Positions 55,109 to 64,000 of a stretch of DNA of 64,000 nucleotides are shown piece by piece. The DNA is from Fen-671 sp963794745 (GTDB lineage Bacteria > Actinomycetota > Acidimicrobiia > Acidimicrobiales > Palsa-688): assembly GCA_963794745.1 (NCBI GenBank), contig CAWCEZ010000007.1, positions 248,001 to 312,000 on the forward strand. The letters run 5' to 3'. Made by a program: the position numbers and the translations under genes. Within the stretch, counting starts at the first letter, position 1. Every line of letters begins with the position of its first letter. The notes beneath the pieces were generated by a model. The model was not told where the DNA came from and searched no databases. It saw only the letters and a program-made list of their open reading frames with translations.

Positions 55109-55509
55109 GGCGCCGCCCCAGGGCAAATGGCGTTGAGCGCCTTTTCTTCGGAAGCGACACCGGCGGCGAGCGGGCGCCCGCCGTTCGAGGCGTACGCCTT
55201 GTAGGCAGAACCGAGCTTGTTCACCACGTCCTGCAATATCGTGCCACTGAGCTTGAGCTGGTGGAGCGGGAGCACCTGGGCCTCGGCGTAGCCAACGGGG
55301 TCGACGTCCGGGTCGGGCCCGTTGCTCAGGACGCCCGCCACCGCCGTACAGCCTTGGGCTTGGGCGGCCCCACCTGCCGACGCCGACGAGCCGCACGCGG
55401 CGACCGCCGTAGCGGCCAACACGCCCGAAGCGAGCACCGCATAAGTCCTAAGGCGGAAAGGGATGATCGGTAGGTTCCTTTCGGTGCCGGCTCGGCATCG
55501 TCGAGCCAT
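55105..55509 (-). CDS. Small lipoprotein, first gene of the iron operon
   Basis: 134 residues with a lipoprotein signal (VLASGVLAATAVAAC) and a mature part of about 95 residues (GCTAVAGVLSNGPDPDVDP...GRPLAAGVASEEKALNAICPG), two cysteines besides the lipid-bearing one. Not recognised; the even helix pattern could be a periplasm-side partner of the binding protein. ATG 55509 lacks a clear ribosome site and follows the iron boxes by 30 bases, so the mRNA leader is very short. Stop overlaps the next ATG. Confidence 0.65.
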   Translation of the reverse strand: MARRCRAGTERNLPIIPFRLRTYAVLASGVLAATAVAACGSSASAGGAAQAQGCTAVAGVLSNGPDPDVDPVGYAEAQVLPLHQLKLSGTILQDVVNKLGSAYKAYASNGGRPLAAGVASEEKALNAICPGAAP

Positions 55510-55538
55510 AATGCGGAGCCTGTATCAGGGGACGGGTC

Positions 55539-55599
55539 TTAGGTGGACGGGTGTTAGGTGGAGGGGGTGTTAGGTGTACCTAATATTAGGTGAACCTAA
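55539..55599. promoter_or_regulatory. DtxR/IdeR-family iron box array
   Basis: TTAGGTG occurs at 55539, 55554, 55570 and 55586 (15-16 bp steps). The last two are completed to TTAGGTGTACCTAA (55570-55583) and TTAGGTGAACCTAA (55586-55599), which together form a 30-bp near-palindrome. DtxR/IdeR boxes have TTAGG...CCTAA half-sites; the spacing here is tighter than the usual 19-bp box, so a MntR-like relative is possible. Confidence 0.75.
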
Positions 55600-55645
55600 C
55601 AATAACCGCACCGTCCTCCGGGCGCAACCCCCGGCTTTCAGCGGC

Positions 55646-57921
55646 TCAGCGCCACCAAGGCCGCCTTCGCAAGTCGGCGACCACCTCGGTCGGCCCGACG
55701 AGGCCGGTCAGGTCACGCCTCACGTGGTCGAGGTGCTGGCGCACCCAGAGGTCGTAGCCGCTGGGGACGGCGCCGCCTGCTTGGGAGCCGCCGCCGGGCA
55801 GGCCGGCCAGCTCCTGTGCCACCGTCGATTGCAGGTGCCCGAGCTGAGACGCAAGGGAATCGCACACGCCGGCGAGGCGCACCGCCTCCTGCACCAGGGC
55901 GGGGGCGGCCGGGCCTGGCTCGTCCTCGGGCCGCGCCGGGCCGGCGATCGATTGAGCCGTAAGGCGCAGGCGCGTTGTGCCGGCGACCAGCTTCCAGAGC
56001 TGCTCCTTGGAGACTCTCTTGGTGCCCTGTTCGGCCAGCGACGCCCGGAGCGCATCGTCGAGGCGGAGACCGGCGCGGATCGCCGAAGCCCCGGCGTCGG
56101 GGCGCGCAGGGCGTACCCCGAGCGCCCACGCGGTGGCTTGCACGAGGTAGATACCGCCGCGGTGGAGGGCGTCCGCAAGGTCGTCGCCGACAACGCGTGT
56201 AGCACCGCGGGGCCAGAACAGCACTCCCGCCAGGGCGCTCACACCCGCGCCGATGGCAACGTCCTCGACACGGATCTCGCCCACCTTCCAGCCGACCGGC
56301 ACGATGATGTTGTACAGGACGCTGATCATCACCGTGAACGCGGCCTGCCCCAAGGCGAACGGTGCCGTCCCGGGCGCGTACGCCGCAATCAGCACGGCAA
56401 TGGGGAAAACCACCCAGAGGACAGCCGTGTGCGTACCGATACCGAGGATCAGCCCGGCACCTATGAAGAACCCGACCGTTGTCCCCGCGAGCGCCCGCAT
56501 CGCCGTGGCGCCGGTCGAAGCGGCGTTCGTGCGCAGCACCGAAAGGGCACCGAGGACCACCCAGAAACCGTGCTGGACGTTGGTCAGGTCGGCGACCCCG
56601 ACTGCGACCGCGATAGCCACCGCGCCCCGGGCAGCGTTGACGAACCAGACCGAACGCAGGCTGGCGTGCCCTGTCACCAGGCGGCGGGCTGCATTCAGGG
56701 AGGCCGTGTTGAAGGGCCAGCACCCTTCACCGACGAGACCGGCGCGCCCGGCCCGTCCTGCCAGCGAGCCAGCTCGGCAGCGACAACGGAGGGGTCGACC
56801 CGGCGGCCGGCGATCAGCGCGTCGACCGCGGCGCTGCGGGCCGCCGTGGCCACGATCTGAGCATGGAAAGACACATGGACCTCGTCTGCGCCGGAGCCCT
56901 CATTGTTGAGCGAGGCGATCCTTGCTGCACTTGCCAAGCGCAGCTCCTCCAGGGTGCCGAGCGGCAGCGTCACCTCCGCCCCGGAAAGAAGGCTCGCCGT
57001 GCCCCTCAGCACATTGACGGTTTCGCGGAAAAGGCGCCCGTCGACCTCGTCGATGGCCGTGAGGTCGGTGCCCTCCCGGGTCGCCTCCGAAACAAGTGTG
57101 GTGAGCCACTCGAGGGTCTCGACCAGGTTGGCCAGCCCCTGGTCCGGTGCGGCCAAGCCTGTAGGACGGTAGGGAGCGGCCGTGAAGGAGTTGAGGAGAG
57201 CCTGGTTAGCCGCCATGGCCGCCTCGGCGAGCGCCGGGCTGCACTCGTGGTTGACTGCATACTCGAGCTGGTCAGCGAGGGCGGTCGCGGCATGGGCCGC
57301 CGCCGCCCGCACGCGGTCCGCCGCCGGTCGCGGGGAGAGCACAACGACGGCGAGGGTGCCGATGGCCGAGGCGAGCCAAAACCCCTCGAGCCGTGACGGG
57401 ACCAAGCTCATCGCCGCCGGCGAGGCGGCCGGCAGCACGAAGGTGAGCATCGCAGCGGTCGCCCCGATCGCAGCGTTGGGCCCGGTAATGCCGGCGAAGA
57501 GGACGCAGAACGTAACCACCAAGGTCACAGCGGCCGCGACAACGGCCTTTACTCCCGCCGAGGGCCCGGTGCTGACGGCCGTGCCGATCACGATCAGCAC
57601 AGTGCCTGCGCACGCCAGCCCGAAATGGGCGACAAGTTTGTCCCGACGGGTCCCGCCGAAGCCGGCGAGCACCAGGGTGGCGAACCCGCCGAACGCCGAA
57701 AACGTTGCTATCTGGGGGTTTTTCACGACCTGGCTGGTAAACGCGAAGAGCGCAGGTATGACCAGCGTGGCCCGGAGGGCACGGAAGGCAGCCATCTTCG
57801 ACCAGGTGGGACGAAACGTGGCGAGCCACGCGCCAAAATGCTCGAGCTGCGGTCCCTTGAACCGAGCGGGAGCGCTGGCAGGGGCGGCGGGAGCAACCAC
57901 GCCGGTAGTGTATTCCTTCAT
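55646..57921 (-). CDS. FUSC family membrane protein, frameshifted near 56710
   Basis: About 758 residues when joined. Two copies of a membrane block plus cytoplasmic helical region: first half ALRATLVIPALFAFTSQVV ... GFGGTRRDKLVAHFG, second half AARGAVAIAVAVGVADLTN ... FWVVLGALSVLRTNAAST (the FUSC signature). Frame breaks after VKGAGP and continues with NTASLNAARRLVTGHASL; one base missing in CCTTCAACACGG. FUSC relatives export aromatic acids or similar small molecules. ATG 57921 overlaps the start of the divergent SnoaL-like gene; a downstream ATG (MAAFRALRAT) is possible. Confidence 0.82.
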
Positions 57922-58319
57922 GGAGCGGGCGCCTGACGTCGAGCAATTGCTACGGGACCTGATGGAGCGCGGCGAAGGTAGGCGACGGCGATGGGGTGGC
58001 GGAACTGTTTGCCCCGGGGGCAAACACGCTCTTGGTCGGCAGCGAGCCTGCTGACTGGTACCCGGGCAGCGAGCCGACCATCACCCACCTGCGGGATTCG
58101 CTCGAAAAATACGGCGGGGTGCCATTCGAGCCTGAGGCGCCGCTGGGTTGGTCCGAAGGGACGGTCGGATGGTTTGCAGACCGGCCGATGATCGTGTTCC
58201 CTCAGGTATCGGTCCCGATCCGCATCACGGGCGTGGCCACCAAGGGCGCCGACGGCTGGCGGATCGTCCAGATCCACTTTTCGGCTGGCATCCCGGACGA
58301 ACCGCTGCTCAACGGCTGA
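57920..58319 (+). CDS. SnoaL/NTF2-like domain protein, frameshifted near 57985
   Basis: About 132 residues when joined. Starts MERAPDVEQLLRDLMERGEG, then one extra base; resumes KVGDGDGVAELFAPGANTLLVGSEPADWYPG and ends VPIRITGVATKGADGWRIVQIHFSAGIPDEPLLNG, a SnoaL-like cone fold with the final strands typical of this group. Function unknown. Its ATG and the FUSC ATG overlap on opposite strands (CATG). Convergent with the PRC-barrel gene 6 bases away. Confidence 0.65.
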
Positions 58320-58325
58320 CGGCAG

Positions 58326-58697
58326 TTAGCCCCGCTTGTCGACCCAATGTTCGCGCCCGAACAGCCGGCCGAACGGATGGTCCCATGAGGAGCCCAGGTC
58401 CTGCGGGCCCTGCGGGACCTCCACCGGCGTCCCCGACGGCTTAGGGAGGTTGGCCGCCTCTTCATCGCTGAGCAGGGTGCGGACCTCCGTCCGCCTGATC
58501 TTGTCGATCTGATCGCGGTCGACGAAGCGGTGGCCCTTGTGCACCTTGACGACGATCCCGTCGAAGAGGTCCAGTTCCGGCACCTGCAACACGTGCTCGA
58601 CAGTGCCGAACTGCGTGCCGCTCGAGCTGGCCACCGGAGTGCCGCGGGTCAGCGCCATATAGGAAACCTCGTCGTCGTCGTCGTTGGAAAGCGTCAT
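58326..58697 (-). CDS. PRC-barrel domain protein
   Basis: 123 residues. Acidic start MTLSNDDDDEVSYM, then LTRGTPVASSSGTQFGTVEHVLQVPELDLFDGIVVK, the beta-barrel typical of PRC proteins, then a D/E-rich and Pro-rich tail. GGAGGGAAT precedes the ATG. Often linked to RNA metabolism or stress; role here unknown. Confidence 0.8.
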   Translation of the reverse strand: MTLSNDDDDEVSYMALTRGTPVASSSGTQFGTVEHVLQVPELDLFDGIVVKVHKGHRFVDRDQIDKIRRTEVRTLLSDEEAANLPKPSGTPVEVPQGPQDLGSSWDHPFGRLFGREHWVDKRG

Positions 58698-58749
58698 ATT
58701 CCCTCCTTTAATTGAGCCATTCCCACTAGCTGAGCCAGGTCCATGGGTC

Positions 58750-60198
58750 TTAGCCTCGGCCCGGCTGGCGCCAGGTAGGGCGAGCCGGCTGCTCAATGGC
58801 TCGGCATACTGCCAGCAGGAGAGCCTCGGAGCCTGGGCGCCCCACAGCGCCGAACCCGACCGGGAGGCCTTCGACCAACCCCATCGGCGCCGTGGCGATC
58901 GGCCAGCCGGCGATCGCTGCAGCAACCGTGATACCCGAGGAGCTTTTCGGGTGGCCGCCAAGGACGAGGTCGCTCTTCCAGGCAGGCGCATAGGTCGGGA
59001 CCGACGAGGACGTCGGCATTGGCCATCGCCGGCTGCAGGCAGGTGCCCAAGGCCCATGCGAGGTTGCGCGCCCGTGCCGCCCGGTACACCTCGCGTGTCG
59101 CAGCCGCCCAGCGAGACGGCGCGCTCGAACAGCTCGTGGCCGAAGTGCGCAAGCTCGCTCGCAGCGTTTTGCTTCTCGTGCTCGATCACCTCCGCCAGGT
59201 CCTGCGGGCCACCGGGGCCCCTGGTCGGGAGGTAAGCGGCCAATCCGTCGAAAAGCTCGCAGAGCATCACGATGTCCTCGTCGCTGCTCTCCGCTGGCGT
59301 CGGTGCCGGCGGGGAGACGTGGTGGACCGTGACCCCGCTGGCGGCGAGCTTGCCGACTGTCTCGTCGAAGAGCTCGTCCGTAGCCGGGTGCCCCGTGCGC
59401 AGCGTGGAGGCGACGGCGATACGCAGGCCGCTCGGCCCCTCGCGGGCACGCTCCAGGATCCCCGATCCTGCCGTTAGCACCTCGAGAAAAAGAGCGACTT
59501 CGTCGACGCTGCGGGCCATCGGCCCTGCACTGTCCTGACTGAAACTTATGGGTACGACACCTCGCATGGGGACGGAGCCGACAGTCGGCTTGATGCCGAC
59601 AACCCCGTTCAGCGACGCCGGGCAGGTGATCGAGCCGTCCGTCTCGGTCCCGATCGCCAGAGGCGCGAAGCCGGCCGCCAATGCGGCGCCCGAACCGGAG
59701 GACGAACCGCCTGCACTGCGGTCCAACGCCCACGGGTTGCCCGTAAGGCCGCCCACAGCCGACCATCCTGAAGTCGAGCGCACCGAGCGGACGTTCGCCC
59801 ACTCCGACAGGTTGGTGGTCCCAAGGATGATGCCACCCGCCTCCCGCACACGCCTTACGAGCGGCGCGTCGGCAGCGGGCGGGCGTCCCACGAGGCTGGT
59901 TGCCCCGGCAGTAGACGGCAGCCCGGCAACTTCGATGTTGTCCTTCACAAGGACGGGCACCCCTTGCAGCGGCCCACCCAGCCCGTTGTCACCCCGTGCC
60001 CGAGCCTCGTCCTGGGCGCGAGCCTCGTCCTGAGCGGCTCTCCGACACGGCGAGCACGCTGCGCAGAGACTTGTGCGGCCCGGGCGAGGGTGCATCGAGA
60101 ACGGCGATCCGCTCGAGCAGGCACTGCACGAGCAGCTCGGCGGAGACACCTTCGCGCTGCAGGGTGAACAGGTCTGCGTAGGCGAGGTCGTCCTCCAC
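58750..60198 (-). pseudogene. Amidase signature family protein, three frame breaks
   Basis: About 482 residues if joined. Starts MEDDLAYADLFTLQREGVS; breaks near 60040, 59100 and 59000 (each one extra base). Catalytic Ser-cisSer-Lys triad is intact: VLVKDNIEVAG (Lys), GGSSSGSGAALAAGF (Ser) and TETDGSITCPAS (Ser). The C-terminus TYAPAWKSDLVLGG ... ATAPMGLVEGLPVGFG is typical of the family. Hydrolyses an amide to acid and ammonia. Conserved sequence right up to each break argues for consensus errors rather than true decay; I class it as broken as given. Confidence 0.8.
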
Positions 60199-60225
60199 AA
60201 CACCGACCCTAGGGGAGGGACGTCC

Positions 60226-60807
60226 TCAGTAGGCAGAGAAGCCGGGCGGCAGCGGGACGCGCCCCGACAGGGCAAGGAGCGCGAGCTCGGCTTTTCCTTG
60301 TCTCACAAGAGGATCTGCCAAAAAGCGCAGGCTCTGCTGGAGCGCGGCCGGCGGGGTAACAATTTCCGCGCCGAGCGCCCTCGTGAGGTCGATGCCGTGG
60401 ACGGTGAGCTCGGCGATGCGCGACGGCAGATATTCGGCCAGCGTCATCGTCCTGACCGGGCTCCCCAGCGTTGCATTTGCGGGGGTCTTGCGCACGAGAG
60501 CGACCACCCTTGTCGCCGTCGACGCAACAGTGCCCTTGGGGTCGTCCCCGAGGGCCGATACCGCCTCGCGCGCCCGTTCGTTGATCCTCGCGTCGCTGAA
60601 GTAGTCGCTCCCCGGGCCGGCCGGCGGCTGCGGCCTGAGGAGGTACTCCTCGACGGTCGTGTGGGCCCGGTTGCCATGGCCGACCAGATCGAGGACAGTC
60701 CACTCCCCTAGGCCGACGGATCCCCAAGCGTCGTCAGGCACCGCCTGTACGGCTTGCACGAAGAAACTGGAGGCAGTCTCGTAGGTCTCTGCCAGCGGCC
60801 CGTCCAC
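60226..60807 (-). CDS. Maleylpyruvate isomerase N-terminal (mycothiol-dependent/DinB-like) family protein
   Basis: 193 residues. GEWTVLDLVGHGNRAH near 34-49 holds the metal-binding His cluster, and RIAELTVHGIDLTRALG near 130-146 the second helix pair. The family uses mycothiol or a related thiol in actinobacteria. GTG start at 60807 without a clear ribosome site. Divergent from the exported protein across 145 bases with nothing evident. Confidence 0.85.
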   Translation of the reverse strand: MDGPLAETYETASSFFVQAVQAVPDDAWGSVGLGEWTVLDLVGHGNRAHTTVEEYLLRPQPPAGPGSDYFSDARINERAREAVSALGDDPKGTVASTATRVVALVRKTPANATLGSPVRTMTLAEYLPSRIAELTVHGIDLTRALGAEIVTPPAALQQSLRFLADPLVRQGKAELALLALSGRVPLPPGFSAY

Positions 60808-60952
60808 TGCCGCATACTACCCACGGGGCCAATGAGAACGGCTGGCCTGCGCCTGGCAGCTGCACCTGGCAGACCGTCGCCCGAGGGCCCTCCTTTCGTC
60901 AACTGCGCCTGTGGCTCAACCCCACCGCCTCTGCTGTCCGAGAGGGAGGAAG

Positions 60953-62004
60953 ATGGTAACAGTGAGGCAAGCGCGCGGTCACGCGAGCAGGGTGTTGATG
61001 GCCGCGATGGCAGCTTCGTTGATGGCGGGCGGCGCCCTCACCGGCGTGGCTGTTACCGGTTTGGCTCCTGCCGGCATGGCCGCGGTCAGCGCCGGCACAG
61101 CCGACGCCAGCACGCTTCCCGGGCCCCCGGCTGTGAGATATTCCCGCCCGACAATGTCTGGAACACGCCGGTCGCCTCGCTGCCTGTCGACCCGCGCTCA
61201 GCTCAGTACATCGCCGCCATCGGCCCGGGCGTCCCGCTCCACCCCGACTTCGGGCAGGGAGACTGGGACGGTGAGCCCATAGGCATCCCGTACAACGTGG
61301 TCCCGGGCTCGCAGCCGAAGGTGCCCATAACTTTCATGTACGCCTCGGAGAGCAACCCCGGCCCCTACCCAATCCCGCGCAACGCGCAGATCGAGGGCGG
61401 CCCGAGCAGCACCGGCGACCGCCACGTTATCGTCGTGGACACGGGCAATTGCACCGACTACGAGACATGGTCCTCCTACCCCAAGCATGGCGGAGCTTCC
61501 TGGCAAGCCGGTTCGGGCGCCATTTTCCCCCTCACTTCCAACAAACTTCGCCCGGCCACCTGGACCTCGGCCGACGCCGCGGGGCTCCCGATCTTGCCCG
61601 GGCTCGTCCGGCCCGACGAGGTCAAGGCCGGCGTCATAGACCACGCGATCCGCGTGACCGTGCCGTGCACCGACACCAGGTTCATCTGGCCCGCCCGCCA
61701 TGAAGCCGGCCAGGACGACCCGAACTGCCCCCCCATGGGGTTGCGGCTCCGCCTCAAGGCGAGCATCGACATTTCGCACTACCCGCGCATGGACCGGGTG
61801 GTCCTGCAGGCTCTCAAGACCTACGGCGTCATCGTGGCGGACAACGGTTCGGCCTGGTACATCCAGGGGACACCGGACAGCTACTGGGACAACAGCGTCC
61901 TGCACGACCTCGATGGGATAACGGGGAACGATTTCGAGGCGGTCAACGAAAGCTGCCTCGAAGTATCGCCAGGCTCGGCCCAGGCGGACGCGGCTCACTG
62001 CTGA
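60953..62004 (+). CDS. Exported protein of unknown function, frameshifted near 61130
   Basis: About 350 residues when joined. GAGGGAGG precedes the ATG. Signal peptide VLMAAMAASLMAGGALTGVA ends near ADA; the frame breaks at GCCCCCGGC (one base missing) and resumes GCEIFPPDNVWNTPVASLPVDPRSAQYI. The domain has several conserved-looking Trp, Cys and HYPRMDR segments and ends DADAAHC-like with many cysteines. I recall similar exported actinobacterial proteins of unassigned function. Not confidently classifiable. Confidence 0.65.
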
Positions 62005-62080
62005 CCCGTGCTGGGCCGCCGACGCGTGCGACGGTGGCCCGCTGTAGCCTGCACGGAGAACGCCGGCCCCGCTAGGAGTT

Positions 62081-63535
62081 ATCGCGCCCTCACCCAGCCA
62101 AAACGAGACGCCGGAAGGGCTGGCGTACAGTAGCGCCCGAGGCCGCTGGGTCATAGCCGCAGCGGTGCTCGGCTCTGGCATCGCGACCCTCGATTCGACC
62201 GTGGTCGGGATCGCGCTGCCGGCAATTGGGCGTTCATTTCACAGCGAGATCGGCATACTGCAGTGGGTCGTGACGGGGTACTCGATAACCCTTGCCGCCT
62301 TCATCCTGCTCGGCGGGTCGCTCGGCGACCGGTCCGGGCGGAAGAAGATCTTCCTCGTCGGCGTGGTCTGGTTCGCCGTCGCATCGGCCTTGTGCGGGAT
62401 CGCGCCCAACGCAACCAGCCTGATCATCGCCAGGGCCCTCCAGGGTGTCGGCGGGGCGCTCCTCACTCCTGCCAGCTTGGCGATACTGCAGGGTTCTTTC
62501 CGCTCCGATGACCGCTCCAGGGCGATCGGCGCCTGGTCCGGCCTCAGCGGTTTGGCGGCAGCAGCCGGCCCGCTCGTTGGGGGCTACCTCATCGCCGTAG
62601 GATCTGGCGCTGGGTGTTCTACATCAACATCCCGGTAGCCATCGCCGTCCTGGCGATCACCTCGCACCATGTGCCCGAATCCAAAGACCCGAACAGCAAG
62701 GGCAAGGTGGACAGGCTGGGGGCCGCGGTCCGCTGTCGTGTTCCTTGCGGGCCTCACCTACGGTTTGATCGAGGCCTCGAGCCGCGGCTGGTCGAGCCCG
62801 GTCGTGCTCGCCGGCCTCGCCATCGCCGCGGTCACCGGCCCGCTGTTCATCGTGATCGAGCGAGGTGTCAAGGACCCGATGCTTCCGCTGAGCGTGTTCA
62901 AGTCCCACCAGTTCAGCGCTGCCAATGCCGTGACGTTCATCGTTTACGGGGCGCTGAGCGGGGCCTTGTTCCTGGTACCTGTCGAGTTGCAGCTCGTGGC
63001 CCACTACAGCGCGTTGCAGTCCGGCCTCGCCCTTTTGCCTATCACGGTCCTGATGCTCCTACTGTCCCCTCGCTCAGGGCGCCTGGCAACACGTATCGGC
63101 CCACGTTTGCAAATGTCGCTGGGCCCCGTTGTTGTCGGCGTGGGCCTCTTGCTGCTCACGCAGGCGACTCACCGGGGCAGCTACCTAACCATGGTGCTGC
63201 CGGCAATGCTCGTCTTCGGTGCCGGCCTTGCGATCACGGTGGCCCCATTGACTTCAACTGCAATGAGCGCGGCCCCGGCCGAACACGCGGGCGTCGCCTC
63301 GGCGGTGAACAATGCCGTCGCGCGGGCGGCTGGGCTGATCGCCGTCACCGTGCTGCCCCTGCTCGCCGGCCTCACCGGTGCCGCCGCATTGCAGCCTCAT
63401 CATTTCGCATCGGGTTTTCGCGTCGCTATCGTCATCGCCGGCTGCACCTGCGCTGCCGGCGGCCTTCTCGCCGCCGCGACGATCCGGGACCCCGGACGTG
63501 TCGAGAAAGACAGGTCCGCTCCGACCAATAGGTGA
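62081..63535 (+). pseudogene. MFS drug exporter, DHA2 (EmrB/QacA) type, two frame breaks
   Basis: About 484 residues if joined. TM1 IAAAVLGSGIATLDSTVVGIALPAI, motif A GGSLGDRSGRKKIF, motif C GLAAAAGPLVGGYLIA then VFYINIPVAIAV are classic DHA2. One base is missing near 62612 and one extra near 62730, restoring the first frame for the C-terminal half. No ATG/GTG/TTG lies before TM1 in frame; the start is unclear (region 62081-62120) and may hide a further error. Exports toxic organic compounds. Confidence 0.8.
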
Positions 63536-63570
63536 CGGGGCCGTCGGGGCCTCGAGGAAAAGGAGGCACG

Positions 63571-63933
63571 GTGAAATACATGGTGATCATCTATGGGAAC
63601 AAAGACCTGTGGAGGTCCTTCCCGCCTAAGGTCGCGAGCAAAACCATCGCGGAGGTTGACGCCTTCAACAAGCGCCACGCCGAAAGCGCGGAGTTGTTGG
63701 GGGCTTACGGCTTGGGCGACGAACTGACAGCCAAAACGGTGAGGGTACGCGAGGGTGTCGCGGCCGTGACCGACGGGCCCTACCTCGAGGCGAAGGAGTT
63801 TGTGTCGAGCTTTTTCATCCTCGACTGCGAAAACGAGGCGCGAGCATTAGAAATCGCGGCTGAGTACCCCTTCGCGGCCCACAATGCGGTCGAGGTGTGG
63901 CCGATCTTGCACGAGGCCGGGCAGGAGATGTGA
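63571..63933 (+). CDS. YCII/DGPF domain protein
   Basis: 120 residues. MKYMVIIYG start, TDGPYLEAKEFVSSFFIL near 72-89 is the DGPF signature. Strong AGGAGG before the GTG. Such proteins sit next to ECF sigma factors of the DGPF-linked group and are thought to work with them. Stop overlaps the sigma-factor GTG. Confidence 0.92.
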   Translation: MKYMVIIYGNKDLWRSFPPKVASKTIAEVDAFNKRHAESAELLGAYGLGDELTAKTVRVREGVAAVTDGPYLEAKEFVSSFFILDCENEARALEIAAEYPFAAHNAVEVWPILHEAGQEM

Positions 63934-64000
63934 CCGAGAGGCGCAGTGCCGAGGACCTGTTGCGCGAGCTGGCTCCGCAGGTCCTCGGCGCGCTCGTGCG
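63930..64000 (+). CDS. ECF RNA polymerase sigma factor, partial
   Basis: Only the first 23 codons are in the window: VTERRSAEDLLRELAPQVLG, the start of region 2 of DGPF-linked ECF sigma factors. GTG overlaps the preceding TGA (GTGA). Runs off the window. Confidence 0.7.
   Translation, partial: MTERRSAEDLLRELAPQVLGALV

Noticed and set aside
55574..56860. Plus-strand frame of 428 codons opposite FUSC
   Set aside because: Antisense shadow of a GC-rich gene; no domain and it runs straight through the FUSC membrane segments.
61198..62181. Minus-strand frame of 327 codons opposite the exported protein
   Set aside because: No family features, whereas the plus strand has a signal peptide and a consistent domain.

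Overview
The window is GC-rich chromosomal DNA, most likely from an actinobacterium. The clues are the codon bias towards G/C in third positions, GTG/TTG starts, a mycothiol-dependent maleylpyruvate isomerase-type protein, a DtxR/IdeR-style TTAGGTG...CCTAA iron box array, DGPF/YCII plus ECF sigma pairing, and a FUSC-type membrane protein. Nothing in the sequence fixes the genus. I saw no tRNA, rRNA, CRISPR array, insertion sequence or phage gene.

Layout. (A) 0-12.3 kb: mostly minus-strand catabolic block with a ThuA-like protein (partial), an N,N-dimethylformamidase large-subunit-like enzyme, a peptide/opine-type ABC importer (solute-binding protein, two permeases, one fused double ATPase), a RidA protein, a ureidoglycolate lyase-like protein and a GH4 glycosidase; plus-strand RraA-like and GntR genes face them. 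(B) 12.3-18.9 kb: GlpD, a secreted three-repeat protein with a GH25-like domain, a bifunctional aldolase/dehydrogenase and a small exported protein. (C) 18.9-32.9 kb: a second peptide-type ABC importer, an amidohydrolase, a 2-hydroxyacid dehydrogenase, a sugar-phosphate isomerase-like protein, a GntR regulator, an alpha/beta hydrolase, a phosphotriesterase-like lactonase and a CocE-type hydrolase. (D) 32.9-37.3 kb: a TetR regulator and a CUT1 sugar importer without its own ATPase. (E) 37.4-48.9 kb: aldehyde dehydrogenase, CoA-transferase, a CUT2 (ribose-type) importer, an amidohydrolase, a class II aldolase, an SDR and a GntR regulator. (F) 49-64 kb: small ORFs, a LuxR/TetR divergent pair, a GGDEF-EAL protein, an iron-type ABC importer behind an iron box, FUSC, SnoaL-like, PRC-barrel, amidase, maleylpyruvate-isomerase-like, exported protein, MFS exporter, DGPF protein and the start of an ECF sigma factor.

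How the genes seem to work together: the region is a scavenging island with five binding-protein-dependent importers, each next to hydrolases, aldolases or dehydrogenases and usually a GntR regulator. Two local regulons can be read directly. In block C the promoter of the importer (about 18.91-18.96 kb) and the promoter of the GntR gene 9 kb away (28.26-28.31 kb) share -35, spacer length, -10 and an identical 18-bp segment. In block E the 12-bp palindrome ATGATGCATCAT occurs at the importer promoter and upstream of the GntR/SDR pair, with a near match in front of the CoA-transferase/aldehyde dehydrogenase genes.

Caution on sequence quality: about thirteen single-base frame breaks interrupt otherwise well-conserved genes, nine of them between 53 and 63 kb. 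They look more like consensus errors than natural decay, so I give the full extents of those genes and mark each break.
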